NCBI GenBank assembly: GCA_947593955.1
Contig: CANQDV010000004.1
Location: 1-45,325, forward strand
Source of the DNA: an uncultured Bacilli bacterium
GTDB lineage: Bacteria; Bacillota_I; Bacilli_A; RF39; UBA660
DNA length: 45,325 nt
Direction: 5' to 3'
Shown here: positions 16,980-24,568 of the stretch, piece by piece
Layout: each line of letters opens with the position of its first letter
Position numbering within the stretch: the first letter of the stretch is position 1
The notes under the pieces: generated by a model
The model's database searches: none
What the model was told of the DNA's origin: nothing
The model's input: only the letters and a program-made list of their open reading frames with translations
Made by a program: the position numbers and the translations under genes

Positions 16980-17764
16980 TTTATTCCTCCTATTAAATCA
17001 TTATGTAATAACATATTTACTCCTTCAATATCAAAACTTTTATTACTTACTCCCACTAAGATATTTTTCATTTCATAATTGTTATCAATTACTATCTTAT
17101 CTGCTGCAAAACATTTTAATATACTATTACTACTTGCCGTTTTATAGGGAACTATAATACTATTATCATAATCCAAAACGATATCACTACTATTTATTAA
17201 TATTACTGGTCTATGTTTATAAGGATCATATAAACGATTACCAGTATCAAGAAAAGCTATAAATTTATATACTTTATTATTCCAATAAAGATCTACTTTA
17301 TAAAAGCTATTATATTTATTTTTCATCTTTTTCATACTTTTAATATAATAATAAATAATGATAGGACTTATAAACAATAAGACTACCATATTAATAGAAA
17401 AACTACTATCCATAAATATAAAACCATTATTATGATAATTAATTTGAATATCTATTAAATATAATCCACCTCCTAAAATAATACTTGATAAATATAAATA
17501 TAATAAGTTATTAATAAAATATTTAATATTTTTAAATGAAAATGTGACTATAACCATTAGAATACTTATAAGTAATTTAAATATAAAAAGTAAAAAATTA
17601 TTTAAAGAAATAAATAAAAAGATAATAGATATTCCCCCTACAATACTACCTAGTATTATTCTATATATTTTAATATTTCTTTTTAAAATGATAGATACTG
17701 ATAACAATAACAAAAAATCCATGGCGATATTTAAGAATATAACTAAATCAACATATATTTTCGT
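16976..17764 (-). CDS. spoIIGA: Sigma-E processing peptidase SpoIIGA
   Basis: Membrane aspartic protease that activates pro-sigma-E. About five membrane helices in the first 150 residues, then a soluble protease half with the catalytic motif FLDTGNRLYDP (Asp about 173), GGIK at the end. The N-terminus aligns with B. subtilis MKIYLD only if translation begins at ACG (17762-17764): ACG-AAA-ATA-TAT-GTT-GAT. The GGTGGTGAT ribosome site lies 3 bases upstream of it. No ATG, GTG or TTG is available there; the only in-frame alternative, GTG at 17800, sits inside the upstream terminator hairpin and has no ribosome site. So the start is noncanonical, or a base is wrong. 262 aa, shorter than B. subtilis (309). 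Coupled to sigE. Confidence 0.9.
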   Translation of the reverse strand, partial: TKIYVDLVIFLNIAMDFLLLLSVSIILKRNIKIYRIILGSIVGGISIIFLFISLNNFLLFIFKLLISILMVIVTFSFKNIKYFINNLLYLYLSSIILGGGLYLIDIQINYHNNGFIFMDSSFSINMVVLLFISPIIIYYYIKSMKKMKNKYNSFYKVDLYWNNKVYKFIAFLDTGNRLYDPYKHRPVILINSSDIVLDYDNSIIVPYKTASSNSILKCFAADKIVIDNNYEMKNILVGVSNKSFDIEGVNMLLHNDLIGGIK

Positions 17765-17789
17765 ATTATCACCACCACAATAATAATAT

Positions 17790-17820
17790 AAAAACGACAC
17801 CGTATATTGTGTCGAATTTT
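17790..17820 (-). terminator. Terminator between the NodB-like gene and spoIIGA
   Basis: Minus strand: stem CGACAC/GTGTCG with an 8-base loop (17795-17800 with 17809-17814), extended by A-T pairs, followed by TTTTT. Only about 25 bases separate it from the spoIIGA start, so that operon must use read-through or a promoter overlapping this hairpin. Confidence 0.7.
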
Positions 17821-18661
17821 ATTCATCTAATAAATCTTCTAATAAAATAATTTTATATCCTTTTTGATTTAGATAATTAATAATAGAAGTTAATTCTCTT
17901 ACTGTACTAATATCATTTTTTAAAGAAATAATGGAACCAGATACGACATTATTTTTAATATCGCTATATGGAAAAGTAGAAGTAATAATATTAGGTACTA
18001 TCGAATGCATTTTATTTTTTTTACAATTATTCATTATTTCTTCATTTTCTACTTCTGTATAACAATATTTAGCTTTAGTATTGATAAGCATCTTTAAACT
18101 TTTATTAATTTTATTTAACTCATCTTTAGAATAGTCATTAGATAAAACTTCTAAGGCATGACCATTTAAATATATTTTTTCAATAATATCGTAATCATTA
18201 TATAAAATATCTTGACTTATAACAAAAGTAATTTTGGTATTCTTATCTTTTAAAATATCTAATATTTCATCTAAATAAGAAGTTGTCGTTAATTTTAATA
18301 AAAGACTTACACTTTGTTTATTATCGTTACCAACGGTTATATATTTATCATATGTATTGCTAGAACTAAAAGAAGGCTCTACTTCTTCAAAAACTAGTAA
18401 ACTGGTATTAAATGAACCATATTTTTTCATTTTTTCATAGCTTTTATCCACATTAACTTTAATTCCACTAATTCCAGGAATAATATTATTATCAACTAAA
18501 ACCGCGTTTACTGGTTCTTCTTCATAATTGCTAGATACATTAATAATTTCTTGCATTATAGGATCATTTCTTTTAACGATATCTACTGCACTATCAGTAT
18601 AATAAAAACTAAAACATATAAGAGCAAAAGCACCCATACATGAAAAAAATTTCTTCATCAT
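17819..18661 (-). CDS. Exported protein with degenerate polysaccharide deacetylase (NodB-like) fold
   Basis: 280 aa. N-terminal signal or anchor (about 4-24), then a linker. The domain around 120-280 has the strand-helix pattern of NodB-type deacetylases: SVSLLLKLTTTSYLDEILDIL, KITFVISQDIL and NGHALEVLSNDYSKDELNKI, where active enzymes have TFFVxG and GHEIGNHSxSH, and a C-terminal GYKIILLEDLL strand. The catalytic Asp and the His pair are missing, so it is unlikely to hydrolyse glycans as such. Its place between holA and spoIIGA suggests, without proof, a sporulation link. Start ATG-ATG, GGTGAAGAG site; either Met is possible. Ends in a clear terminator. Confidence 0.6.
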   Translation of the reverse strand: MMKKFFSCMGAFALICFSFYYTDSAVDIVKRNDPIMQEIINVSSNYEEEPVNAVLVDNNIIPGISGIKVNVDKSYEKMKKYGSFNTSLLVFEEVEPSFSSSNTYDKYITVGNDNKQSVSLLLKLTTTSYLDEILDILKDKNTKITFVISQDILYNDYDIIEKIYLNGHALEVLSNDYSKDELNKINKSLKMLINTKAKYCYTEVENEEIMNNCKKNKMHSIVPNIITSTFPYSDIKNNVVSGSIISLKNDISTVRELTSIINYLNQKGYKIILLEDLLDE

Positions 18662-18690
18662 ATACTCTTCACCATTAAAAGTATATGAAA

Positions 18691-18708
18691 AGAAATTATA
18701 TAATTTCT
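18691..18708 (-). terminator. AT-rich palindrome at the end of holA
   Basis: AGAAATTATATAATTTCT, a perfect 18-base palindrome overlapping the holA stop and followed on the minus strand by TTTTC. Possibly a weak terminator, or a protein site for the next gene. Confidence 0.35.
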
Positions 18709-19639
18709 ATAAATTTGCTAAAAACAATTCAAATATTAACTTAGGATTATTATTACCTGTCTTAATCATATAATCTAATTCAAAAAAATAATCTAAATTC
18801 GTCAATAAAACTTTACTACTATAACTGTATCCTTTTTCGATTGCTAATTTAACTCTATAGGGATGAACATTTAATATACTTGCTATTTTATCTTCTTTAT
18901 TACCCTGTTTTAATAATTCTTTTGAATTATACATAAGACGGAACTGATCAGACACCATGACAATAATTTTATTGATATCTTCTCCTCTATTAATTAAATC
19001 ATTCATAATACTATAAGCTTTCTTTTTGTTTTTAGAAACAATAGCATCTATTAAATTAAAGATATTATCATTAGTTAATTTTATTACTGCTTCGTTAATG
19101 TCATCTATTGTAATTATTTTATCGTTAGCTTTATAGTTTTTTAGTTTTTCTAATTCATTAAGTATTCTTTCATTATCATTTTCACAATAATTAATAAAAT
19201 ATTTAATTGTTTTAAAATCCATCTTATAATCTTCTAAATTCTGTTTTAGTAAATCGTCAATAATGATATCCCCTTTTAATATACAGTTCTTATCTATCAA
19301 TTTAAGAAGTTTCTTTCTAGAGTCAATCTTATCACAAATAAGAATTAAAATATTATCTTTATTAGGATTAGTTAAATATTTTTCTAATTCTTCTTCATTA
19401 TGACTAACTGCTCCTTTAGGTTTACTACCAGTTAAAAAATAAGCATTATCACACACGATAACTTTGTTAGTAGATAAAAAATTATATGTATCTAAATCTT
19501 CTATTACTACACTTATAGGAGTCTCTAACAAGTCATATTTAATTATCATATCTGTAGATAAGTTATTTTTCTTTAGAATTTCATTTATTTTGGATTGAAT
19601 AACGACGTAATCACTAGATTCAATAATATAATTATGCAT
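18707..19639 (-). CDS. holA: DNA polymerase III delta subunit
   Basis: 310 aa clamp-loader subunit that opens the sliding clamp. It matches the HolA family in order: N-terminal degenerate ATPase fold with YIIESSDYVVIQSKINEIL, NKVIVCDNAYFL and NILILICDKID, then the helical lid (NDNERILNELEKLKNY, TNDNIFNLIDAIVSKNKKKA) and C-terminal collar domain ending NPKLIFELFLANL. Start is the ATG at 19639 with AGGAGG 6 bases upstream; a GTG two codons earlier overlaps the ribosome site. Somewhat shorter than the 330-350 aa usual in Bacilli. Own extended -10 promoter at 19670. Confidence 0.93.
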   Translation of the reverse strand: MHNYIIESSDYVVIQSKINEILKKNNLSTDMIIKYDLLETPISVVIEDLDTYNFLSTNKVIVCDNAYFLTGSKPKGAVSHNEEELEKYLTNPNKDNILILICDKIDSRKKLLKLIDKNCILKGDIIIDDLLKQNLEDYKMDFKTIKYFINYCENDNERILNELEKLKNYKANDKIITIDDINEAVIKLTNDNIFNLIDAIVSKNKKKAYSIMNDLINRGEDINKIIVMVSDQFRLMYNSKELLKQGNKEDKIASILNVHPYRVKLAIEKGYSYSSKVLLTNLDYFFELDYMIKTGNNNPKLIFELFLANL

Positions 19640-19669
19640 GTACACCTCCTAAAGTAAGTTCTTATCTTT

Positions 19670-19678
19670 ATTATATCA
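19670..19678 (-). promoter_or_regulatory. Extended -10 promoter of holA
   Basis: TGATATAAT on the minus strand about 30 bases before the start, with a weak GTAACA -35 at 17 bases. Confidence 0.5.
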
Positions 19679-19704
19679 TGCATAATTTAATTTGTTACAT
19701 AATA

Positions 19705-21066
19705 TTAATTATTGAATTTTTCAATCAAATTAATAAATTCATTTTTTATTTGTTCTAATCGTTCAATAGTTACAGCTTCAAATCTAGCAGTAATGTTAGG
19801 TCCCGTGTTACTACATCTAACAAGGGCCCAACCATCATCAAAAGTTACTCTGATACCATCAATATCTAAAATATTATATCCTTTACTAATACAATAATCT
19901 TTTATTTTATCGACAACGGCAAATTTTTTATCGTCGCTAGATGCAAACTTTAATTCGGGAGTAGATTCGTAATGTGATATCCCATCTAATAACTTACTTA
20001 ATGGCTTATTAGTATTAGATAAAATCTCTAATAACCTAAGTCCTGCATATAATCCTGAATCGAATCCTGGCCATCTATCCCTAAAATAAACATGTCCTGA
20101 ATATTCTCCTCCAAAAGGTAAATCTTCTTCTTTTACTTTGGCTTTAGTATATGAGTTACCCGTTTTATAACAAATACTTTCTCCACCTAATTTTTTTATT
20201 TCATCATCTAAGGCTTTAGAACATTTAATGTCATATAAGAATTTTTTCTTCTCTACTTTATTAATAATATCTCTAATTATTATTATCATATATTTATCAG
20301 TAGATATATAATGTCCTTTTTCATCGATTATTCCGACGCGATCACCATCTCCATCAAAACCAATACCTATATCGGCATCTAATTCTAAAACTTTACGTTT
20401 TAATACTTCTAAATTTTCTTCTACACATGGATCGGGATGATGATTAGGAAAACTAGGATCTGATTCTCCATATAACACTTCTAAATCTAAAGGAAAACGA
20501 TAATAAATATCTTTGGCTATACAAGTAGTTGTACCATTACCTAAATCTAATACTACTTTTAGAGGCCTATTACCTAATTTAATAGAAGATAGCATTAAAT
20601 TAATATACTCTTCACGAATATCATATTTAGTTAATAATCCATTACCTTTAACGAACTCCCCTTTTAAGGTAAAATCTCTAAATTCTTCAATCATTTCTCC
20701 TCTAGCATTACCACGTTCATCAAAAGCCATTTTAAAACCGTTATCATCTTTAGGATTATGACTAGCAGTTACCATTATTCCACTCGGTATGTTTTTTAAT
20801 ATACAAGCATAATAGTACATTGGAGTAGTAACTAATCCAAGATCAACAACATCAACCCCAGTAGATAATATCCCTTCTATTAAAAAAGTAGCTAATTCTT
20901 CTGAAGAATAGCGATTATCACGTCCTATAATACATTTATATTTACCTAATTGTTGAATATAGGTACCAAAACTTTTTCCAATTACAAAAGCAACATCTTT
21001 ATTGATATCTATTGGGTATTTTCCTCTAATATCATATCCTCTAAAAATATTTGTATTTATTTTCAT
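19705..21066 (-). CDS. Phosphomannomutase/phosphoglucomutase
   Basis: 453 aa alpha-D-phosphohexomutase interconverting hexose 1- and 6-phosphates for sugar nucleotide and polysaccharide synthesis. Four-domain family features: start RGYDIRGKYPIDI, IIGRDNRYSSEEL, the phosphoserine loop TASHNP (Ser102), the metal loop DGDGDR (238-243), the sugar-binding GGEYSGHVYFRD and the C-terminal phosphate loop VRCSNTGPNITARFE. The GEYSGH and RxSNTxP forms are those of ManB/AlgC-type enzymes acting on glucose and mannose phosphates. AGGAGG ribosome site. It follows a small membrane protein gene by 8 bases and probably shares its promoter. Confidence 0.93.
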   Translation of the reverse strand: MKINTNIFRGYDIRGKYPIDINKDVAFVIGKSFGTYIQQLGKYKCIIGRDNRYSSEELATFLIEGILSTGVDVVDLGLVTTPMYYYACILKNIPSGIMVTASHNPKDDNGFKMAFDERGNARGEMIEEFRDFTLKGEFVKGNGLLTKYDIREEYINLMLSSIKLGNRPLKVVLDLGNGTTTCIAKDIYYRFPLDLEVLYGESDPSFPNHHPDPCVEENLEVLKRKVLELDADIGIGFDGDGDRVGIIDEKGHYISTDKYMIIIIRDIINKVEKKKFLYDIKCSKALDDEIKKLGGESICYKTGNSYTKAKVKEEDLPFGGEYSGHVYFRDRWPGFDSGLYAGLRLLEILSNTNKPLSKLLDGISHYESTPELKFASSDDKKFAVVDKIKDYCISKGYNILDIDGIRVTFDDGWALVRCSNTGPNITARFEAVTIERLEQIKNEFINLIEKFNN

Positions 21067-21074
21067 AAATCCTC

Positions 21075-21572
21075 CTATTGAACTCTAGTTGTTGTACATT
21101 GAAAAGCGTTATTAGTATAATAATCTAATTGTTCAGCAATAACTTTTTGATGATTTGAAAGTGAGGAAACATTACTAAAATCATTTTTAGAATAATCGAT
21201 TTTTATAATATATACATTTCCGTTTTCTTCAAAATCAACATTATTAATAAGTTTGAATTGCTCATATTCTTCTAATAAAATAGTATCTTCAGGTAATGCT
21301 CCTTCTACTGATTGTACTTCGTATCTAAATGTTGCATCATGTATTTTTTCTTCATAATAGTTAGCATCAATATTAGTCAATATTTTATAATCGACAAAGT
21401 CTTCGGTTTTATTACAGCTCAAATTCATAATTGTCGGCAATGATGGTTGTGGAGAACTTGGTTCCTCTTCTTTAAAAATAACCCTAAAAAGCGGTGGTAA
21501 AATAATAAATAGTAATAATATAAATATTCCTAAATAACAAAGTATTTTAATACTACCTGCATCATCTTTCAT
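21075..21572 (-). CDS. Single-pass membrane protein of unknown function
   Basis: 165 aa: a short N-terminus, one membrane helix (about 9-32), a Pro/Ser linker (EEEPSSPQPSLP), and an extracytoplasmic domain of about 115 residues with two cysteines (LSCNKTED and FQCTTTRVQ at the end) that may form a disulfide. The fold looks like alternating strands (YKILTNIDANYYEEKI, FRYEVQSV, VYIIKIDYS). No family recognised. Strong promoter and AGGAGG site; first gene of a unit with the phosphohexomutase. Confidence 0.75.
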   Translation of the reverse strand: MKDDAGSIKILCYLGIFILLLFIILPPLFRVIFKEEEPSSPQPSLPTIMNLSCNKTEDFVDYKILTNIDANYYEEKIHDATFRYEVQSVEGALPEDTILLEEYEQFKLINNVDFEENGNVYIIKIDYSKNDFSNVSSLSNHQKVIAEQLDYYTNNAFQCTTTRVQ

Positions 21573-21588
21573 ATTAGCCTCCTATACT

Positions 21589-21618
21589 ATTATATAGTAA
21601 CACATTTTATAATAACAA
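21589..21618 (-). promoter_or_regulatory. Promoter of the 165-aa membrane protein/phosphohexomutase unit
   Basis: TTGTTA (21613-21618), 18 bases, TATAAT (21589-21594), minus strand, 16 bases before the start. Confidence 0.6.
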
Positions 21619-21646
21619 ACAATAAAATTTGTTTTAATTTATAACG

Positions 21647-21677
21647 AAAAAAGCCTACATTTTTATGTAGACTTTTC
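21647..21677 (-). terminator. Terminator of tig
   Basis: Minus strand stem GAAAAGTCTACAT/ATGTAGGCTTTTTTC with an AAAA loop and one mismatch, followed by T6, shortly after the tig stop. Confidence 0.8.
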
Positions 21678-21681
21678 AATA

Positions 21682-22944
21682 TTATTTATTTAATTCTTTT
21701 AATAATTCAATTACTTTACGTACTTCTAAATCGTACTTAATCATATCAATACCACCAAACATTTTTAAAAATTCTTCTTTGTTCATTTGGTATTTTTCAG
21801 ATAAATTATCAGCTTCTTTATCAGCTTCTTCATCAGTAATCTCTATTTTTTCTAAAGCAGCTATTTCTTCTAACATCAAACGATATAAAACATGTTTATA
21901 AGCTTCTTTTTCTAATTCTTGTTTTAAATCTTTTTCACTTGAATGTGTAAATTGATAATATAAATCTAAAGTAATTCCTTGCATTTTTATTTGTTCTTCA
22001 AATCTATGTAATAATCTGTCAACTTCTTCGTCAACCATTTCTTCTGGAATATCCACTTCTGTATTTTTTCCAACAGCTTCTAATAATTCATCAACATATT
22101 TGTTTTCATTTTCCATTTCTTTATGAGCTTCAAGATTGCTTTTAATCTCTTCCTCTAATGATTTACGATCAGTTACCCCTTCCATAGCAAGATCTTCAAA
22201 TAATTCGCTATCAAGTTCTCTTTCAACTTTTTCTTTGATATCATTAACTTTAACGGTAAATATTGCTTTAGCACCTTTTAGTTCTTGAGCAGGATAATCT
22301 TTAGGGAAAGTAACTTCAATATCTTTTTCTTCTCCTTGATGCATACCAATTAATTGTTCTTCAAACCCTGGGATAAATGATCCGCTTCCAATTTCAAGCT
22401 CATAATTTTCAGCTTTACCACCTTCAAATGCTACTCCATCTTTTTTACCTTCAAAATCAATAACTGTTATATTTCCATTTTCAACTGTACCATTTTCTTT
22501 TACTTTTAATTCACTATAACGTTCTAATATATGATGAATTTCGTGGTCAATTTCTTCTTTAGTGACTTTTACTTCTTCTTTTTTGATGTTTAATCCTTTA
22601 TATTTTTTTATCTTAACTTCTGGTTTAGTAATAAATGTAAAGTTTAACTCTACTCCACTTTCATCAACACTTTTAATATCTAATTTAGGTTGAGCAACAG
22701 GAATTAGTTTAGAATCTTCTAATGCTTTAGCATATGCTTCTTCAATAACATAATCAGTGGCAGGAATATATAAACGTTCTTTACCATATCTTTTTTCAAA
22801 AATATCTCTTGGAACTTTACCTTTTCTAAATCCATCGACATTAACCTTTTGTACTTCGTCTTTAAAAGCTTTATCTAAAGCCTTCTTCCAAGAATCCCCT
22901 TCAATTTTTACTGTAACAATATGTTTATTTTCTTTTTTTGCCAT
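21682..22944 (-). CDS. tig: Trigger factor
   Basis: 420 aa ribosome-associated chaperone and peptidyl-prolyl isomerase. N-terminal ribosome-binding domain with the signature GFRKGKVPRDIFEKRYG (the GFRKGKxP loop), FKBP-type domain at about 150-240 (GNITVIDFEGKKDG, ELEIGSGSFIPGFEEQLIG, FPKDYPAQELKGAKAIFTV), then the long helical C-terminal arms. Full length for the family. The start is ATG 22944 with GGAGGTG 6 bases upstream; the TTG-started longer frame contains that ribosome site and is rejected. Single-gene unit with its own strong promoter and terminator. Confidence 0.97.
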   Translation of the reverse strand: MAKKENKHIVTVKIEGDSWKKALDKAFKDEVQKVNVDGFRKGKVPRDIFEKRYGKERLYIPATDYVIEEAYAKALEDSKLIPVAQPKLDIKSVDESGVELNFTFITKPEVKIKKYKGLNIKKEEVKVTKEEIDHEIHHILERYSELKVKENGTVENGNITVIDFEGKKDGVAFEGGKAENYELEIGSGSFIPGFEEQLIGMHQGEEKDIEVTFPKDYPAQELKGAKAIFTVKVNDIKEKVERELDSELFEDLAMEGVTDRKSLEEEIKSNLEAHKEMENENKYVDELLEAVGKNTEVDIPEEMVDEEVDRLLHRFEEQIKMQGITLDLYYQFTHSSEKDLKQELEKEAYKHVLYRLMLEEIAALEKIEITDEEADKEADNLSEKYQMNKEEFLKMFGGIDMIKYDLEVRKVIELLKELNK

Positions 22945-22968
22945 TTTGGGCACCTCCAATACTTCTAT

Positions 22969-22997
22969 ATTATATATGAAAAGAATTGTTTATTCAA
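22969..22997 (-). promoter_or_regulatory. Promoter of tig
   Basis: TTGAAT (22992-22997), 17 bases, TATAAT (22969-22974), minus strand; transcript start would be about 18 bases before the start codon. Confidence 0.75.
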
Positions 22998-23246
22998 GTT
23001 TTTTATAATTCATTAATTAATCATGGATGGAAAGTATTTCCATTTGACTTTTTAATAATCCATTAGTAAAATTGAATCAAAGAAGATAACTTATAGTTAA
23101 CTTCTTTGAGAAGTAAAAGTAATAATAATAGTAGTTATTCTTCATCTACTTACAAAGTTCCTCTTTAGTAATAATGTTTAAATAATTATTATTAATTAAA
23201 TAGTTTATTAGGAATTTTCTATTTAATAAAAAATTAATACTTTTAC
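22998..23246. other. Intergenic region with a palindrome and a hairpin
   Basis: Part of a 337-base gap with no gene that I can support. It holds a palindrome ATGGAAA-GTA-TTTCCAT at 23027-23043, about 30 bases upstream of the tig -35, and a hairpin of 12 pairs and one mismatch at 23078-23108 (CAAAGAAG arms, TTATA loop) without a T-run. Either may be a regulatory site; nothing identifies the factor. Confidence 0.4.
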
Positions 23247-23280
23247 AAAAAAAATAAGTAGCAAATCGCTACTTATTTTT
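23247..23280 (-). terminator. Terminator of the sortase-type surface protein gene
   Basis: Minus strand stem AAATAAGTAGC/GCTACTTATTT with a 5-base loop, followed by T7, directly after the stop at 23282. Confidence 0.85.
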
Positions 23281-23281
23281 A

Positions 23282-23923
23282 TTATGCATGTAATTTTTTA
23301 TAACTTATAACCATTATACCACCAATTACAGCGGCAACACCGACAAGCATTAAGGTATTGTCACCAGTACTTGGAGATTCTTCAGTATCATTTGTTGTAT
23401 TAGGTTTATATATAACAACTTTATTTTGATAAACGGGATCTGTATCACCTGTTTTTTTAGTAATTCTAACCCATAATACATAATGCATTTCGGAATCTAT
23501 TCCTTTTGTATCTAAAGGTACAGTATCGTCTGTAGATGTTTTCCAATTAGCATTATTATATACTGGTAATAAGTTTTGTTTACTCTTCTCAAATGCAGCC
23601 ATTTCTTCTGTATATTTATTTTTTTCTTCATCACTAGCATCTTCGCCAGGTAAACTTTCACTTTGATATTTTCTTTGTTCTTCTAATATCGTATTATATG
23701 ATTCATATACATCATCAGCAATAACTACATATTGATAATGTAAATTATACTCCCCATACTTTTCACTAACCACTACTTTTGATTGACCACTCATTTGTCC
23801 ATCAACATTAGGCATCGTTATTATACCTTCACTATCTAATTCGACATTATGAGCATAAACAGGCATTACCATTACTAAAGATAAAATCAACAATACACTT
23901 ATAAATCTAAATTTTTTCATCAT
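23282..23923 (-). CDS. Secreted surface protein with C-terminal sortase-type signal
   Basis: 213 aa (or 212 from the second Met, which is better spaced from GAGGAGG). Signal peptide ending PVYA-HN at about 25. The mature part has about 150 residues without a known family, including an acidic helical segment (EEKNKYTEEMAAFEKSKQ). The C-terminus has the three parts of a cell-wall sorting signal: SPSTGDN, a hydrophobic helix LMLVGVAAVIGGIMVIS, and YKKLHA. The motif is SPxTG instead of LPxTG; C. difficile sortase B is known to accept (S/P)PxTG, so a similar sortase may anchor it. No sortase gene is in the window. Own promoter and terminator. Confidence 0.8.
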   Translation of the reverse strand: MMKKFRFISVLLILSLVMVMPVYAHNVELDSEGIITMPNVDGQMSGQSKVVVSEKYGEYNLHYQYVVIADDVYESYNTILEEQRKYQSESLPGEDASDEEKNKYTEEMAAFEKSKQNLLPVYNNANWKTSTDDTVPLDTKGIDSEMHYVLWVRITKKTGDTDPVYQNKVVIYKPNTTNDTEESPSTGDNTLMLVGVAAVIGGIMVISYKKLHA

Positions 23924-23950
23924 ATCCTCCTCTATTCTAATACTAAATAT

Positions 23951-23979
23951 AGAATATCAATGTTTATTAAATTTGTAAA
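23951..23979 (-). promoter_or_regulatory. Promoter of the surface protein gene
   Basis: TTTACA (23974-23979), 17 bases, TATTCT (23951-23956) with an extended TGA before it, minus strand. Confidence 0.5.
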
Positions 23980-23990
23980 TATGGAACATT

Positions 23991-24012
23991 AAAAAAAGTG
24001 TCTATATGACAC
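23991..24012 (-). terminator. Terminator of greA
   Basis: Minus strand stem GTGTC/GACAC with a 5-base loop and T7, just after the greA stop. Confidence 0.7.
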
Positions 24013-24022
24013 CTCTTTACAC

Positions 24023-24493
24023 TTATTTTACCTCAGTAATTTCAATTTTATACACACCATTTGGGCTTTCTACTTCGACGATATCCCCAACGCGTTTATT
24101 CATGATAGCTTTAGCAATTGGACTCTCATTAGAAATCTTACTCATAAATGGATCTGCTTCTTGGCTTCCTACTATCTTATACTCATCAGTTTCATCTTCA
24201 TCATCGCAATATTTAATTGAAACAGTAGAACCTAAACCGACAACATCGCTAGCTTGTTTTTGAATGATCTCAACATTCTCTAGCATTTTTTCAATTCTTT
24301 TAATTCGCCCTTCTATTTCGGCTTGATCATTTTTTGCAGCATCATAATCAGCATTTTCAGATAAATCTCCTAATGCTCTTGCTTCCTTAATAGCTTGTAT
24401 ATTTTCAGGACGTTTAACATTAATTAAATCGTCTAACTCCTTTTTTAATTCATTTAATCCTTCTTCAGTTAGATAAATTTTTTTATCTCTCAT
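24023..24493 (-). CDS. greA: Transcription elongation factor GreA
   Basis: 156 aa. N-terminal coiled coil with the acidic tip GDLSENADYDAAK that enters the RNA polymerase secondary channel and stimulates cleavage of backtracked RNA, then the FKBP-like C-terminal domain (ESPIAKAIMNKRVGDIVEVE, where the family has SPlGrAllGkxvGD). Full length. AAGAGGTGG ribosome site and a strong promoter of its own. In B. subtilis greA lies downstream of yrrN-yrrO-udk; here the yrrN/yrrO homologues (trhP1/trhP2) are also just upstream, with a dNTPase gene in place of udk. Confidence 0.97.
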   Translation of the reverse strand: MRDKKIYLTEEGLNELKKELDDLINVKRPENIQAIKEARALGDLSENADYDAAKNDQAEIEGRIKRIEKMLENVEIIQKQASDVVGLGSTVSIKYCDDEDETDEYKIVGSQEADPFMSKISNESPIAKAIMNKRVGDIVEVESPNGVYKIEITEVK

Positions 24494-24522
24494 AAATTGC
24501 CACCTCTTTTTTATACTTCAAC

Positions 24523-24551
24523 ATATTACTATATAACAAATATTTTGTCAA
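24523..24551 (-). promoter_or_regulatory. Promoter of greA
   Basis: Consensus TTGACA (24546-24551), 17 bases, TAATAT (24523-24528), minus strand. Confidence 0.7.
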
Positions 24552-24568
24552 GTTATTTTTGTTAACAA

